A program made the position numbers and the translations under genes. Of a stretch of DNA of 64,000 nucleotides, positions 18,390-27,156 are shown piece after piece. This DNA comes from Microcella alkaliphila (lineage in GTDB: Bacteria; Actinomycetota; Actinomycetes; Actinomycetales; Microbacteriaceae), in contig NZ_AP017315.1 in NCBI RefSeq assembly GCF_002355395.1, forward strand, positions 1,922,001-1,986,000. The letters are read 5' to 3'. The notes below the pieces were generated by a model that searched no databases, was not told the DNA's origin, and saw nothing but the letters and a program-made list of their open reading frames with translations. How positions within the stretch are numbered: the first letter of the stretch is position 1; the number at the start of each line of letters is the position of its first letter.

Positions 18390-18529
18390 CGCCCGCAAGC
18401 CCGCGCGGCCTACGGCAGCGACTCGACGGATGCCGCGCGCGAGATTCTGAGGACGCGCCCAGGGCCCCTCGCTAGCGTCTCCGGTTCTTCTGCGCCCGCC
18501 CCCGCGGGTGCTCGATCACGGAGGAAACC

Positions 18530-19633
18530 ATGTACGCAACGACGGAAAACGCCAGCCCCGACACCCTCGTCTCGCTCGCGACCGCCGAGCCCGAGCTCGC
18601 CGTGAGCATCCTCGTGCCGATGGCAACGACGGGAAAGGAGACGGCCGCGAACAGCACCGTGCTCAAGAACGCGCTACGGGACGCTGGCGAAAAGCTTGCC
18701 GACGCCGGTGTCTCCGACAGCGACCAGGCCGCCCTCCTCTCCCCCGCCACCGAGTTGCTCGACGACCACGAGTTCTGGCAGAACCAGGGCGCCAGCCTCG
18801 GCATCTATCTCACCGCCGGTCACGAGCCACGCCTGGTGCGCTTTGGAGTGTCGGTCGACCCGCAGGTGAGTGTCGGCCGACGCTTCCGCATCGCGCCGGT
18901 TCTCGGTCTGCTCGATGCCGACGACGCGTTCCTCGTCGCCACTGCCACGCACGACGGCGCCCAGCTCTTCACGGCGACGCGCGCGGGCCTCGGCGATGCG
19001 CTCGCGGTCGGGCTGCCGTCGAGCGCCGGCAATGAGGGGGTGGAGAACGACTACGAGAACCCCGTGCAGGCGAGCCCGCCGCTTCGCCCGAACACCGGCC
19101 ACGCCTCGATCAGCAACGCACAGGTGTACGGCGACGCTCCCCCCGAGTGGCGCGAGACGCGTCAGCACGACCACGCGCAGGCTGTCGTGCAGGCGCTGAC
19201 CGCGGCGACGAGCGACCGCCACGAGCGCATCGTGCTCGTGGCGGGAGCGGAGGTGATCGGACTGCTAAGGCCGAGCGGCCTCTTCGCCGCCGATGTCGAC
19301 CACAACCCCGAATCGCTGACGCCTGAGGATCTCCACGCGCACGCACTCAAAGCCATCGAATCCGAATTGGATGCGCACCGCGCCGACGCCCTCAGCACCG
19401 TCGTCGCGGCGCTCGGTCGCACCGACGGGTCGGCCACGAGCGACGCCGCCGAACTGCTGACCGCGGCCCTCGAGGGGCGTCTTGGCACGCTCATCGTGTC
19501 GGCGAGCGCCGCCGCGAGCCACGACGGCGACCTCGACGAGGTGGTCAGTGCCGCGCTGGGCACGGCCGCGCGCATCGTCGTGGCGGAGGACGACGCGGCA
19601 CCGGCACCGCTCAGCGGCCTCCTGCGCTACTAG
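18530..19633 (+). CDS. baeRF2-type (Vms1/eRF1-like) domain protein
   Basis: The 367-residue protein starts behind GGAGGAAACC. It resembles the bacterial archaeo-eukaryotic release factor (baeRF) family: a FWQNQGASLGIYLTAGHEPR core, FRIAPVLGLLDADDAFLVA, ERIVLVAGAEVIGLLRPSG and a C-terminal LEGRLGTLIVSASAAASHDG segment. Related proteins are proposed to act on stalled ribosomes or peptidyl-tRNA. In Mycobacterium a baeRF protein belongs to the DosR regulon; here the gene directly follows the DevSR-like pair, which suggests the same regulation. The family assignment is good, the biochemical role is inference. Confidence 0.75.
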   Translation: MYATTENASPDTLVSLATAEPELAVSILVPMATTGKETAANSTVLKNALRDAGEKLADAGVSDSDQAALLSPATELLDDHEFWQNQGASLGIYLTAGHEPRLVRFGVSVDPQVSVGRRFRIAPVLGLLDADDAFLVATATHDGAQLFTATRAGLGDALAVGLPSSAGNEGVENDYENPVQASPPLRPNTGHASISNAQVYGDAPPEWRETRQHDHAQAVVQALTAATSDRHERIVLVAGAEVIGLLRPSGLFAADVDHNPESLTPEDLHAHALKAIESELDAHRADALSTVVAALGRTDGSATSDAAELLTAALEGRLGTLIVSASAAASHDGDLDEVVSAALGTAARIVVAEDDAAPAPLSGLLRY

Positions 19634-19654
19634 TCGGGTGCGGGGCGCTCGCCG

Positions 19655-20494
19655 TCAGCGACGCGAGCCGGGAGGTTGCGGGCGGCGAGCATCCCACTCG
19701 CCCTGCCCCCAGCGAAGCCCCTTCGCGACCGGATAGACGGCGAGAAAGACCCACGCGGGGGCGCGCAGTCGACGGTTGCGCACCCCGTGGTGGGTGTACG
19801 TGCGGTCGAAGCGACCCACGTACGAGTAGTAGTCGCGCGGGCTGTCATCGATCCGCCGTGCGGACATGCCCGTGACCATCGTCGGGATGTACCGCGCGGT
19901 GAGCCCCGCGTCGTACAGGTGAACCGAGATGTCGATGTCTTCGTGGAACAGGTCGTCTTCGTCGCGGCACACCTCGCCGCGGATCGCCTGCCACGCGCTC
20001 GCCCGCAGGGCCATGTTGCTGCCAAACACGAAGTGATACTCGCGGGCCAAGCGCAGGATCGCGCGCCGGAGGGTGTCGTCGGCCTTCAGGCCGAAGCGAC
20101 GCAAGGGCATGTCGTAGTAGAGCACCGGTCCCGTGGCGGCCGCCACCTCGGGGTCGGCGAACGCCTTCTGCACCTCTTCGACCCAGTTGGGCTCGAGCAC
20201 GCTGTCGGCGTCGATGCGGCCGAGCACGTCGCCGGTGGCCGCATCGAGGCCGGCATTTCGGGTGGGCACAATCCCCTGCTCGTCGAACTGCGGAAGGTAG
20301 ATGAGGGGCGCGTCGGGGTGGGAGGCCTGCAGTTCGGCGACGATCGCGGCCGTGCGGTCGGTCGACCGGTTGTCGACGACGATGATCTCGTGGGCCGGCA
20401 CGGTCTGGGCGAGCGCCGCGAGCACGCAGGGCTCGATCGTCGATTCCTCGTTGTACGCGGGGATGACGATCGAGACGGTGAGCGGCGTCGTCAC
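19655..20494 (-). CDS. Family 2 glycosyltransferase
   Basis: The 279-residue GT-A enzyme has VSIVIPAYNEESTIEPCVLA at the start, the nucleotide-sugar site IIVVDNRSTDRT, a DxD-type site (GRIDADS near 91-97) and the catalytic ED region (RDEDDLFHEDIDISV). One C-terminal hydrophobic stretch (APAWVFLAVYPVAKGL) may hold it at the membrane. Substrate unknown; it may add sugars to lipids or cell-wall polymers. It is the third gene of an overlapping run with a GNAT and a TVP38 protein. Confidence 0.88.
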   Translation of the reverse strand: MTTPLTVSIVIPAYNEESTIEPCVLAALAQTVPAHEIIVVDNRSTDRTAAIVAELQASHPDAPLIYLPQFDEQGIVPTRNAGLDAATGDVLGRIDADSVLEPNWVEEVQKAFADPEVAAATGPVLYYDMPLRRFGLKADDTLRRAILRLAREYHFVFGSNMALRASAWQAIRGEVCRDEDDLFHEDIDISVHLYDAGLTARYIPTMVTGMSARRIDDSPRDYYSYVGRFDRTYTHHGVRNRRLRAPAWVFLAVYPVAKGLRWGQGEWDARRPQPPGSRR

Positions 20495-21006
20495 GCCGCC
20501 GCCTGCGCGACGGGGGCGGCAAGGAGCGCGACCGTCACGGAGCCGCCCTTCGTGGCCTGCTCGCCCACCTGGCGGAAGCCGAGCCGCGCATGGAACGCCA
20601 GCGACCCGGGATTCGGCGGATCGAGGTTCACTTCGCAGGTCACTTCGGAGAACCCGCGGGTGCGGGCCTCGTCGAAGACCGCGGCGTACAGCACCTGCCC
20701 GAGCCCTGCGCCGCGCTCACTCTCGGCGAAGACGATGCGGTCGACATACAGACTCGCAACGCCGCGCCCCTCGAAGAAGCGGTAGTTCTCGCTGTCGTAC
20801 GCGGCACCGGGCGCGAGCGCCAGCACGAAGCCGACGAGTCGCCCATCGCGCTCAAGTCCGAGCGGCAGAGCGGCGAGGGTGATGAGCCGCGCCAGTTCCG
20901 CGGCTGCCGTGATCGGCACGGCAGGGCTCGCCGCGTCATTGAGCGGTGTGAGCTCGTCCGCGTCAGCGGCGGTGAGACGGCGAAGCGTGGGCGTAGGCGA
21001 TGTCAT
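20491..21006 (-). CDS. GNAT-family N-acetyltransferase
   Basis: From ATG 21006 the protein has 171 residues. The acetyl-CoA site is recognisable: VDRIVFAESERGAGLGQVLY (about 95-114), followed by EVTCEVNLDPPNPGSLAFHARLGF, in two adjoining parts. The substrate is unknown. Its start overlaps the TVP38 gene end and its stop overlaps the glycosyltransferase start, each by 4 bases, so the three are one operon. Confidence 0.88.
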   Translation of the reverse strand: MTSPTPTLRRLTAADADELTPLNDAASPAVPITAAAELARLITLAALPLGLERDGRLVGFVLALAPGAAYDSENYRFFEGRGVASLYVDRIVFAESERGAGLGQVLYAAVFDEARTRGFSEVTCEVNLDPPNPGSLAFHARLGFRQVGEQATKGGSVTVALLAAPVAQAAA

Positions 21007-21647
21007 GCATCTGATTCTGCCTTCCGCGCCTTCCAAGCGACGAGTCCGGCGGTCGCCGTCAGGATGCCGAGCGCACTCACCGCGATCCAAAAGGGCGGAC
21101 CCAGTTCGAGACCGAACGCTCCGATGGCGACCCACGCGACGACGCCAGGAATCATGCCGATTGCGCTTCCCAGGATGTAGTCGCGCCGCCGCAACCCGGT
21201 GAGTCCGGATGCATAATTCACCGCCATGAACGGAATGACCGGAACCATGCGCACACCAAGCACCGCGACGAGCCCACGATCGGACAGCAGTCTATCGACC
21301 TTGTCAACGCGCTGACCGGTGAACTTCTCGACGGCGCCGCGGCCGAGCGCTTTGCCAAGGAAGAACGAGCCGGTGGCGCTCAGCAAGGCACCCAGCAAGA
21401 CAACGGGTAGTGCCGTCCAGAAGCCAAACACTGCCCCGGCGGCGATCGATATGACGGACTTCGGCGCTGGCGTCATCGTGATAGCCCCATAGAGCAGGGC
21501 GAACACGGCGAGACTCCACCAGCCCAGCTCGTCGGCGGCGGTTTGGACCTGCTCGACTGAGGGCAGATCGACGAGCAATCCGGTGGCGACAGCGATCGCG
21601 ACGATCGCCACGAAGACCACAAGCTTCGCCACGACGCGACGCGACAC
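21003..21647 (-). CDS. TVP38/TMEM64 (DedA-like VTT domain) membrane protein
   Basis: The 214-residue integral membrane protein has a VTT domain: TMTPAPKSVISIAAGAVFGF, LLGALLSATGSFFLGKALGR and VPVIPFMAVNYASGLTGLR, the last being the conserved re-entrant motif. Members are proposed lipid scramblases or proton-coupled transporters. It heads the operon with the GNAT and glycosyltransferase genes, which together suggest a membrane-lipid or cell-envelope modification unit. Confidence 0.9.
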   Translation of the reverse strand: MSRRVVAKLVVFVAIVAIAVATGLLVDLPSVEQVQTAADELGWWSLAVFALLYGAITMTPAPKSVISIAAGAVFGFWTALPVVLLGALLSATGSFFLGKALGRGAVEKFTGQRVDKVDRLLSDRGLVAVLGVRMVPVIPFMAVNYASGLTGLRRRDYILGSAIGMIPGVVAWVAIGAFGLELGPPFWIAVSALGILTATAGLVAWKARKAESDA

Positions 21648-21745
21648 CGTTCTCGCGTGGTCGTCCTCTAGCGCGGTCGGTTTCGCTGTCGGCGGCTGTC
21701 ATGGCCGGCTCAGTCTACGGATCGACGCAGACCCTTCCCGCTTCG

Positions 21746-22438
21746 TCACAGAGTCGGATCAGCGGGGATGTTCGCTCGCAGCCACCAGACGGGGTCGACG
21801 TGGCCACCGCCGACAGTGAGCTCAAAGTGGAGGTGCGTTGCGGTCGTCGTACCGCTGTTGCCGACCTGACCGATCGTCTGACCGACCTCAACAAGCTGCC
21901 CGGGAACAACGGGCGCAGAGCCCGGAATCAGGTGCGCGTACAGCGAGTTCACCCGCTGCCCGTTGATGGTGTGCTCGATAGCCACGTAGGTGCCCCAGCC
22001 GCCGTTACTACTAACCGCGGTGACGACGCCGTCGGCGATTGCGACGGCTGGTGCCCCGTACCCCGGGAAGAGATCCACGCCCAGGTGGTAGGTCGAGCAT
22101 CCGGCACAGACGTTGCCGCGATAGCCGAAGCCGTTGCCGATGGGACTTCCTTCGGCAACCGGCCACTGGATGGGTGAGCGCCACGTGATCTCGACGCTGT
22201 CGCGCTCGGCGGCGAGCATCGCGGTGGATGCGGCGATCGCGGTGACCGGGACCTCGTACGTTTGCGGCGCCGGCGCGGGCGCCTCCGCTGCCTCGATCTC
22301 CACCGCGACCTCGGCAGCCTCGGCGGTCATGGGGTGACCCGCCCAGAAGCTGGCGGCGAGCAGGGAGGCGAGCAACGCGGTGGCGGGCTTGCGCGAGAAG
22401 TGCGCGCGCGGCGACGCACCAGGGCGGGGTTGGAGCAT
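21746..22438 (-). CDS. Secreted M23-family peptidoglycan endopeptidase
   Basis: The protein carries a signal-like hydrophobic segment (TALLASLLAASFWAGHP) and an M23 (LytM) domain with zinc ligands in TYHLGVDLFPGYGAP and THLHFEL. M23 enzymes cut peptide cross-links in the cell wall. I use the ATG at 22438 (230 residues); no good ribosome site precedes it, and the frame is open to 22522, so the start is uncertain. The Cys pair in NVCAGCSTYH may form a disulfide. A promoter with an inverted repeat lies at 22612-22651. Confidence 0.87.
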   Translation of the reverse strand: MLQPRPGASPRAHFSRKPATALLASLLAASFWAGHPMTAEAAEVAVEIEAAEAPAPAPQTYEVPVTAIAASTAMLAAERDSVEITWRSPIQWPVAEGSPIGNGFGYRGNVCAGCSTYHLGVDLFPGYGAPAVAIADGVVTAVSSNGGWGTYVAIEHTINGQRVNSLYAHLIPGSAPVVPGQLVEVGQTIGQVGNSGTTTATHLHFELTVGGGHVDPVWWLRANIPADPTL

Positions 22439-22611
22439 AGGAGAAATGAGCTTTCCGGTGAGCGGCGCGGCGCGCCTCGAACACGGCTGATCGCGTCGTC
22501 GCGAGAAGGTCACCGCACTCACTACGCGAGGCGGGAAACGAGGTCATGGCGCTCGCTGATGAGGGTCATCTGGGCACTCGCTCGCGTCGGCGACGGAGCC
22601 GACGAAGCCCC

Positions 22612-22651
22612 AGTGTAGCAAACAGACGCGGAAAGGTTACAAATAGGTAAC
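22612..22651 (-). promoter_or_regulatory. Putative promoter with inverted repeat upstream of M23 peptidase
   Basis: On the minus strand GTTAC and GTAAC arms separated by 6 bases overlap a -35-like TTGTAA, and TACACT follows after 19 bases. Cell-wall hydrolase genes of actinobacteria often carry regulator sites of this kind (GTTAC/GTAAC-type boxes), but the regulator is not identified. The leader to the start codon would be about 165 bases. Confidence 0.45.
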
Positions 22652-22656
22652 GAACG

Positions 22657-23742
22657 CTACGCGATGGTGGTGCCGAATGCGAGCCCCAGCAGGTACGTGG
22701 CGGCCGCCGCGCCGTAGCCGATCGCAAGCTGTCGGAGCGCGCGCTTGACGGGCGACGCTCCCGACAGAACACCCACGATGGCGCCGGTGATGACGAGAGC
22801 GATGCCCACCAGTGCGGCCGCCCAGAGCACGGCCGTGAGCCCGGTGAGCCCGATCGCGTAGGGCACGACGGGGATCGCGGCACCCGAGGCGAAGAACGCG
22901 AAACTCGAGAACGCGGCACGCCAGGCGGAGCCCACCTCTTCGTGCTCATCGATCGCGGGCGCGTGGGCACGCGACGCCTCCTCGGGGCGGTCGCTGGCGA
23001 GCACCGAGCGGGCGCGCTCGTCCGCCTCTCGAGCATCCAGGCCCCGGGCTCGGTAGACGAGGGCGAGCTCGTTCGCGTCGAGGTCGAGCGCGGGCAACGC
23101 GCCGTGCGAGTCGGGGTCGGGGGTCGACGCCTCGAGCAGTTCGCGCTGCGAGCGCACCGACACGTACTCGCCCGCCGCCATCGACAGGGCGCCGGCGAGC
23201 AGACCGGCCAGCCCCGTGAACAAGACGACGGCGGGTGCCACGCCGGTCGCCCCGATGCCGAGCACCAGCGCCAGATTCGAGACGAGGCCGTCGTTGGCGC
23301 CGAACACGGCGGCGCGGAATGTGCCCGCCAGCCGGTTACGCCCCCGCGCGGCGAGCCCGCGCACCACCTCGGCGTGCACACGCTCGTCCGCCGCCATCGC
23401 GTCGGTGGCGTGCGCGTCGGCTTCGTAGGGCGACCGCCCCTCTGCTCGCTGGGCGAGCGCGAGGAAGAAGATCGACCCGAATCGGCGGGCGAAAAAACCG
23501 AGGATGCGCGTGCGCAGCGAGACGGCCGGCACCGTCTTCGCATGGTCGCCCAGCAGCTCGACCCAGTGCTGCTCGTGGCGGCGTTCGGCGTCGGCGAGCG
23601 CGAGCAGAATCTCACGCTCCTCGCCGGTACGACGCTCGGCCAGGTCGCGGTAGACGGCCGCTTCGGCGCGCTCGTCGGCGAGATACCGCCGCCAGCGACG
23701 CAGCTGGGCGCGCGTCGGGGTGAGCTCCACCGCGTTCGTCAT
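22657..23742 (-). CDS. VIT1/CCC1-family Fe/Mn transporter with N-terminal ferritin-like domain
   Basis: The 361-residue protein has an N-terminal rubrerythrin/ferritin-like helical domain (LADERAEAAVYRDLAERRTG, then LADAERRHEQHW) and a C-terminal VIT domain with AVFGANDGLVSNLALVLGIG, MAAGEYVSVRSQREL and several helices. Such fusions (MbfA-like) export or sequester iron or manganese; the ferritin-like part probably senses or binds the metal in the cytosol. It stands alone, read from the minus strand. Confidence 0.92.
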   Translation of the reverse strand: MTNAVELTPTRAQLRRWRRYLADERAEAAVYRDLAERRTGEEREILLALADAERRHEQHWVELLGDHAKTVPAVSLRTRILGFFARRFGSIFFLALAQRAEGRSPYEADAHATDAMAADERVHAEVVRGLAARGRNRLAGTFRAAVFGANDGLVSNLALVLGIGATGVAPAVVLFTGLAGLLAGALSMAAGEYVSVRSQRELLEASTPDPDSHGALPALDLDANELALVYRARGLDAREADERARSVLASDRPEEASRAHAPAIDEHEEVGSAWRAAFSSFAFFASGAAIPVVPYAIGLTGLTAVLWAAALVGIALVITGAIVGVLSGASPVKRALRQLAIGYGAAAATYLLGLAFGTTIA

Positions 23743-23817
23743 GGGGTCATCCTGGCAAAACGCGCGCGTGCGCGCGGTTCGGCGATCCGAAAACGACGCG
23801 GGTCCCGCCTCCGGCGC

Positions 23818-24315
23818 CTACCAGCCCCAGGTGCCGGGGGCTCCCTTGAACGGGCCGACGACGCGGGGGGTGATCCACCCGCCGTAGAAGTCGCCCTCCT
23901 GCGCCGTGACCACGTCGCCGTCGAGCGTGCAGCGGTCCATCCGACCGGGGTAGATCGCAACGTGGTCGACGAGCTGCTCAAACCCGCGGCTGGGGCTCGG
24001 GTAGTACCAGGCGGCGCGGGCCGCGACAACATCGCCCGCGACGACGTCCAGGTAGCCGGCCCGGCCCTTGAACTCGCAGAACGACGTTCCCTCCGCGTCA
24101 CGTAGGGCGCCCGGCGCGACGTCGGAGCGCGGCACGTAGACCGTTGGCGGGTGGCTGGTTTCGAGGACGCGGAGAGCGCGCGTCGTGTCCACGAGCATCC
24201 GACCGTTCAGTTCCACGGTCACGCGCCCGTGTACGGGTTCGACGCGCGGGGGCCGGGGGTAGTCCCACACCGACTCTTGGCCGGGCCCTGGCGTGTCGGG
24301 GGTTCCCCTACGCAT
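23818..24315 (-). CDS. DUF427 domain protein
   Basis: The 165-residue protein starts at ATG 24315, which overlaps the TGA of the upstream gene. It contains a DUF427 fold: VTVELNGRMLVDTTRALRVL, YVPRSDVAPGALRDAEGTSF, CEFKGRAGYLDVVAGDVVA, and YPGRMDRCTLDGDVV, in linear order. The family is widespread in actinobacteria; its function is not established. The neighbour is also of unknown function. Confidence 0.88.
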   Translation of the reverse strand: MRRGTPDTPGPGQESVWDYPRPPRVEPVHGRVTVELNGRMLVDTTRALRVLETSHPPTVYVPRSDVAPGALRDAEGTSFCEFKGRAGYLDVVAGDVVAARAAWYYPSPSRGFEQLVDHVAIYPGRMDRCTLDGDVVTAQEGDFYGGWITPRVVGPFKGAPGTWGW

Positions 24316-24827
24316 CAAAACCCGAAGTCCCCGAAGCCGCCGAAGTCGCCGCCCGCGTCCCCGGACGCGTCGAACGCTCCGCCATCGCTCGCCACGTCGC
24401 CCCCGGCATCAATCGGCGGCAGGAAGGCCGACACCAGCGCCGAGCCGACGACGTAGCCGGCGACGGTTCCGAGCAGGGATGCGCCGAGCACCTGCCCGAA
24501 AACGGGCGCCTGCATCGTGCGTTCCATCGAGCCCGGCTCGCGCATTTCGGCGCGCGTCGCCGCACGCGCGAGCGTGTCTGGGGTGTCGTCCGCCGGCTGC
24601 TCGCTTTCGGGGGCGTCCTTGCGCAACTCGTCCAGTAGCAGGGCGCGCTGTTCGGGCGCCAGGCGCTCGAACGCCTCGCGGTGCACCCGCTCGATCGCCT
24701 CCGGTGGGGCCGTCTGCAGCAGGTAGCGGTAGCGCTCTACCGCGCGCGCATCGTCACTGCGGGGCGGCGCCGGATGCGGTCCGCCCTCGTCACGGGATGC
24801 GCCGAACAATCGGTCGAAGAAACTCAC
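24315..24827 (-). CDS. Hypothetical protein with Gly/Asp-rich tail
   Basis: The 170-residue protein begins MSFFDRLFGAS, has a charged helical middle (ERYRYLLQTAPPEAIERVHR, RLAPEQRALLLDELRK), one hydrophobic stretch (FGQVLGASLLGTVAGYVVGS near 112-131) and a tail rich in Gly, Asp and Phe (GGDFGGFGDFGF). I recognise the type as a common actinobacterial hypothetical of unknown role. It overlaps the DUF427 gene by one base and is divergent from cspA. Confidence 0.65.
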   Translation of the reverse strand: MSFFDRLFGASRDEGGPHPAPPRSDDARAVERYRYLLQTAPPEAIERVHREAFERLAPEQRALLLDELRKDAPESEQPADDTPDTLARAATRAEMREPGSMERTMQAPVFGQVLGASLLGTVAGYVVGSALVSAFLPPIDAGGDVASDGGAFDASGDAGGDFGGFGDFGF

Positions 24828-25066
24828 GTCGTGCCTCCGCGTCGGCTGGGGTCAGCCACACGGTACGCAGGAAGTCCTGCGATGCGCTGAGGAAACGATG
24901 AGCGACACCCTGGGTAACAACTGGGTCACAGTCGAAGAGGTGTGGGTGCTGTGCACTAGTCTCAGGAGAAGAAAGTTGATGCGCCTCGTGAGTTCAGGGC
25001 GTCTTGCAGTACGCAGGTCGTTGCACTCCCCTATGGATTCCGGTTCACGAGTTGGTTCGACTGGTG

Positions 25067-25083
25067 GTTTCGACAGTCGAAAC
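25067..25083. promoter_or_regulatory. Perfect palindrome in cspA leader
   Basis: GTTTCGAC and GTCGAAAC flank a single base, 32 bases before the cspA start. The 287-base gap (24828-25114) must hold divergent promoters and the long 5' untranslated region usual for cold-shock genes. The palindrome could be a leader hairpin or an operator. Confidence 0.4.
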
Positions 25084-25114
25084 TCCGTGAAACAAGAAGG
25101 AAAGGGAGTTAGTC

Positions 25115-25318
25115 ATGACGACTGGCACCGTTAAGTGGTTCAACGCCGAAAAGGGTTTCGGCTTCATCACCCCCGATGACGGAAGCGCCGACGTGTTCGC
25201 GCACTTCTCGGCCATCCAGTCGAGCGGCTACCGCTCGCTCGACGAAAACCAGAAGGTCGAATTCGACGTCGCGCAGGGCCCGAAGGGTCTGCAGGCCGAG
25301 AACATTCGCCCGCTGTAA
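25115..25318 (+). CDS. cspA: Cold-shock protein CspA family
   Basis: The 67-residue protein is a canonical cold-shock domain with RNP1 KGFGFITPD and RNP2 VFAHFSAI. It binds single-stranded RNA/DNA as a chaperone. A strong ribosome site (AAGGAAAGGGAG) precedes the ATG, and a terminator follows at 25385. Confidence 0.97.
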   Translation: MTTGTVKWFNAEKGFGFITPDDGSADVFAHFSAIQSSGYRSLDENQKVEFDVAQGPKGLQAENIRPL

Positions 25319-25384
25319 GCAGCACCATCCCGCTCGCACCAGAGCAACCCTGACGCGTGAGCCCTCACGGGCGAGCGCCGACAG

Positions 25385-25416
25385 AAAACCGCCCGTCGAC
25401 GATGCCGGGCGGTTTT
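25385..25416. terminator. Bidirectional rho-independent terminator
   Basis: An 11-bp stem AAAACCGCCCG/CGGGCGGTTTT with a 10-base loop lies between cspA and the convergent DUF3097 gene. The A-tract and T-tract allow it to stop transcription in both directions. Confidence 0.9.
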
Positions 25417-25431
25417 CGCCGTTAAGGGGCA

Positions 25432-26265
25432 TCAGGCCTCCGTGACGAAGTCGATGAGTTCCTCGACGGGGCCGAGCAGCGCGGGCTCGAGATCGTGGAA
25501 GCTGCGCACGCGCGAGAGGATGCGCTGCCACGCGTGGGCAATGTCGGCCTGGTCGTCGTGGGGCATGCCGAGCGCGGCGAGCACCCCCCTCTTCCATTCG
25601 AGGTGTCGCGGAACCTCCGGCCACCGCTCGATGCCGAGGCGGGCAGGCTTCACGGCCTGCCAGATGTCCACGAAGGGGTGGCCGACGATGTGCACGCTGC
25701 CCCGGGGAACGGTCCGCAGTGCAGCCGACGCGATGCGCGCCTCCTTCGAGCCTTCGACGAGGTGATCGACGAGCACGCCCACCCGACGCCCCGGCGTTGG
25801 GGCGAAGATCGCGAGGCGGTCGGCAAGGTGATCCACACCCTCCAGGTACTCAACAACGACGCCCTCGACCCGCAGGTCGTGGCCCCACACCTTCTCGACG
25901 AGTTCGGCGTCGTGACGACCTTCGACCCACAGGCGACTCGCCCGGGCCGTGCGCGCGCGCTGGTCGGCGACGTGGAACGACCCGCTGAGCGAGCGCGCGC
26001 GGCCCGCGGGCGCGGCGACCGTCGGCTCGATGAGGGTCGCGGGTGCACCGTCGACCAGGAAGCCCGGCCCGAGCGGAAATGCCCGGATTCGACCCAGCCG
26101 GTCCTCCAGGTGCACGTTGCCAACCTCGACGCCGACAACCGCGCCCACGAAGCCCGAGTCGGGCAGCTCGACGACAAGCCCGGGGTCAGCCGGCACCCGC
26201 GCGACAGGTGCGCGACCCGCTGACCGCCAGTCACCGGCGAGCACATCGTTTCCGTAGCGATCCAC
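25432..26265 (-). CDS. DUF3097 family protein
   Basis: The 277-residue protein matches the actinobacterial DUF3097 family: MDRYGNDVLAGDWR start, SRLWVEGRHDAELVEKVWGH (about 109-128), VGVLVDHLVEGSKEARIA, VHIVGHPFVDIWQAVKP, and a C-terminal SFHDLEPALLGPVEELIDFV. The LWVEGRHDAE and VLVDHLVEGSKE segments look like a TOPRIM-type nucleic-acid-processing fold, which would need structure prediction to confirm. Function unknown. Confidence 0.85.
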   Translation of the reverse strand: MDRYGNDVLAGDWRSAGRAPVARVPADPGLVVELPDSGFVGAVVGVEVGNVHLEDRLGRIRAFPLGPGFLVDGAPATLIEPTVAAPAGRARSLSGSFHVADQRARTARASRLWVEGRHDAELVEKVWGHDLRVEGVVVEYLEGVDHLADRLAIFAPTPGRRVGVLVDHLVEGSKEARIASAALRTVPRGSVHIVGHPFVDIWQAVKPARLGIERWPEVPRHLEWKRGVLAALGMPHDDQADIAHAWQRILSRVRSFHDLEPALLGPVEELIDFVTEA

Positions 26266-26335
26266 GCGGAGACGCTACGCGAGCGGTGACGCTAGGGTTG
26301 CCGCACACGCCGAGCCTCGCCCGCGAAGGAGCCCC

Positions 26336-27139
26336 ATGCGTCTCACCGCCGATCTGTTCCGCTGGGGTCTCAGCGTGCTGCTGATGGTGCCGTTTCTGGC
26401 GATTGGCGGATGGGCTCTCGGCCTTCCCGCCCTGCTGTGGGCGGCACTCATCGCGGTCTTTCTGGGCGGTGCGGTGAATGTCGCCGCCGTGGTGCGGGGA
26501 ATCCGTCGGGTGAGCGACGGCCGCGCCGTCGATGACATTCTGCGCTCGGTCGACGGGCAGGCCAACGCGCCGGCGGAGCCGCTGGACGTGCGTCAACGCC
26601 TGATCTTTCCGGACGAACCCGACGCGCTCGACGCCGACCCCGATGATCGGCGACTCGCGCGCCGCACCGCAGCCCTCGGGTCGGCACTCGGACTCGTGGC
26701 ACTGGGCGTCGCGGGTGCGCTCATCGCCGCGGTCGCGATCCCCCGCGCACTCGCTGGCGACGGGCTCACCCTCACGCAGACATACGGCGTGTGGGGCGGG
26801 GGCAGCGTGCTGTTTGCGGTGGGCCTCGGCATCTGGAGCATCGCCGTTCTCGTCGTGGCGGCGGCGCTGTGGCTGAGCGGTCGGGCCGACGGCCCCGTCG
26901 CACGGCGCCTCGCCTCCCCACGGCGCATCGTGGCGCTCGCGGCGGTGGCGGGCGCGGCGCTCGTTGTCGGGTGGTTCGCCCCGGCGGCCGCACCCGGCCT
27001 CGCTGGCGCGCTCGGCCCCGGGGTGGCGCTGGGCGACGCCGACGCCTGGCGCTCGGGATTCGGGCTGCTCGGTGTCGGGCTGTGCCTCGCGGCGATCGTG
27101 CTGACGGTGCCGCGCTGGAAGCGGCGGGTGCGCCGCTAA
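26336..27139 (+). CDS. Hypothetical multi-pass membrane protein
   Basis: The 267-residue protein has about six hydrophobic segments (near 11-50, 120-140, 155-180, 200-218 and 240-258) with a charged loop PLDVRQRLIFPDEPDALDAD between. I do not recognise a family. It ends just before the GntR operator, so it is not part of that operon. Confidence 0.6.
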   Translation: MRLTADLFRWGLSVLLMVPFLAIGGWALGLPALLWAALIAVFLGGAVNVAAVVRGIRRVSDGRAVDDILRSVDGQANAPAEPLDVRQRLIFPDEPDALDADPDDRRLARRTAALGSALGLVALGVAGALIAAVAIPRALAGDGLTLTQTYGVWGGGSVLFAVGLGIWSIAVLVVAAALWLSGRADGPVARRLASPRRIVALAAVAGAALVVGWFAPAAAPGLAGALGPGVALGDADAWRSGFGLLGVGLCLAAIVLTVPRWKRRVRR

Positions 27140-27156
27140 AGACTTGACGCGCATCC

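Noticed and set aside
18390..18529. Possible DevR/DosR box upstream of the baeRF gene
   Set aside because: GGAC and GGGCCC elements occur but do not form the expected palindrome; in 70 percent GC DNA this is not convincing.
22439..22656. c-di-AMP (ydaO-type) riboswitch before the M23 peptidase
   Set aside because: Cell-wall hydrolase genes in actinobacteria can carry it, but I could not find its conserved cores in this leader.
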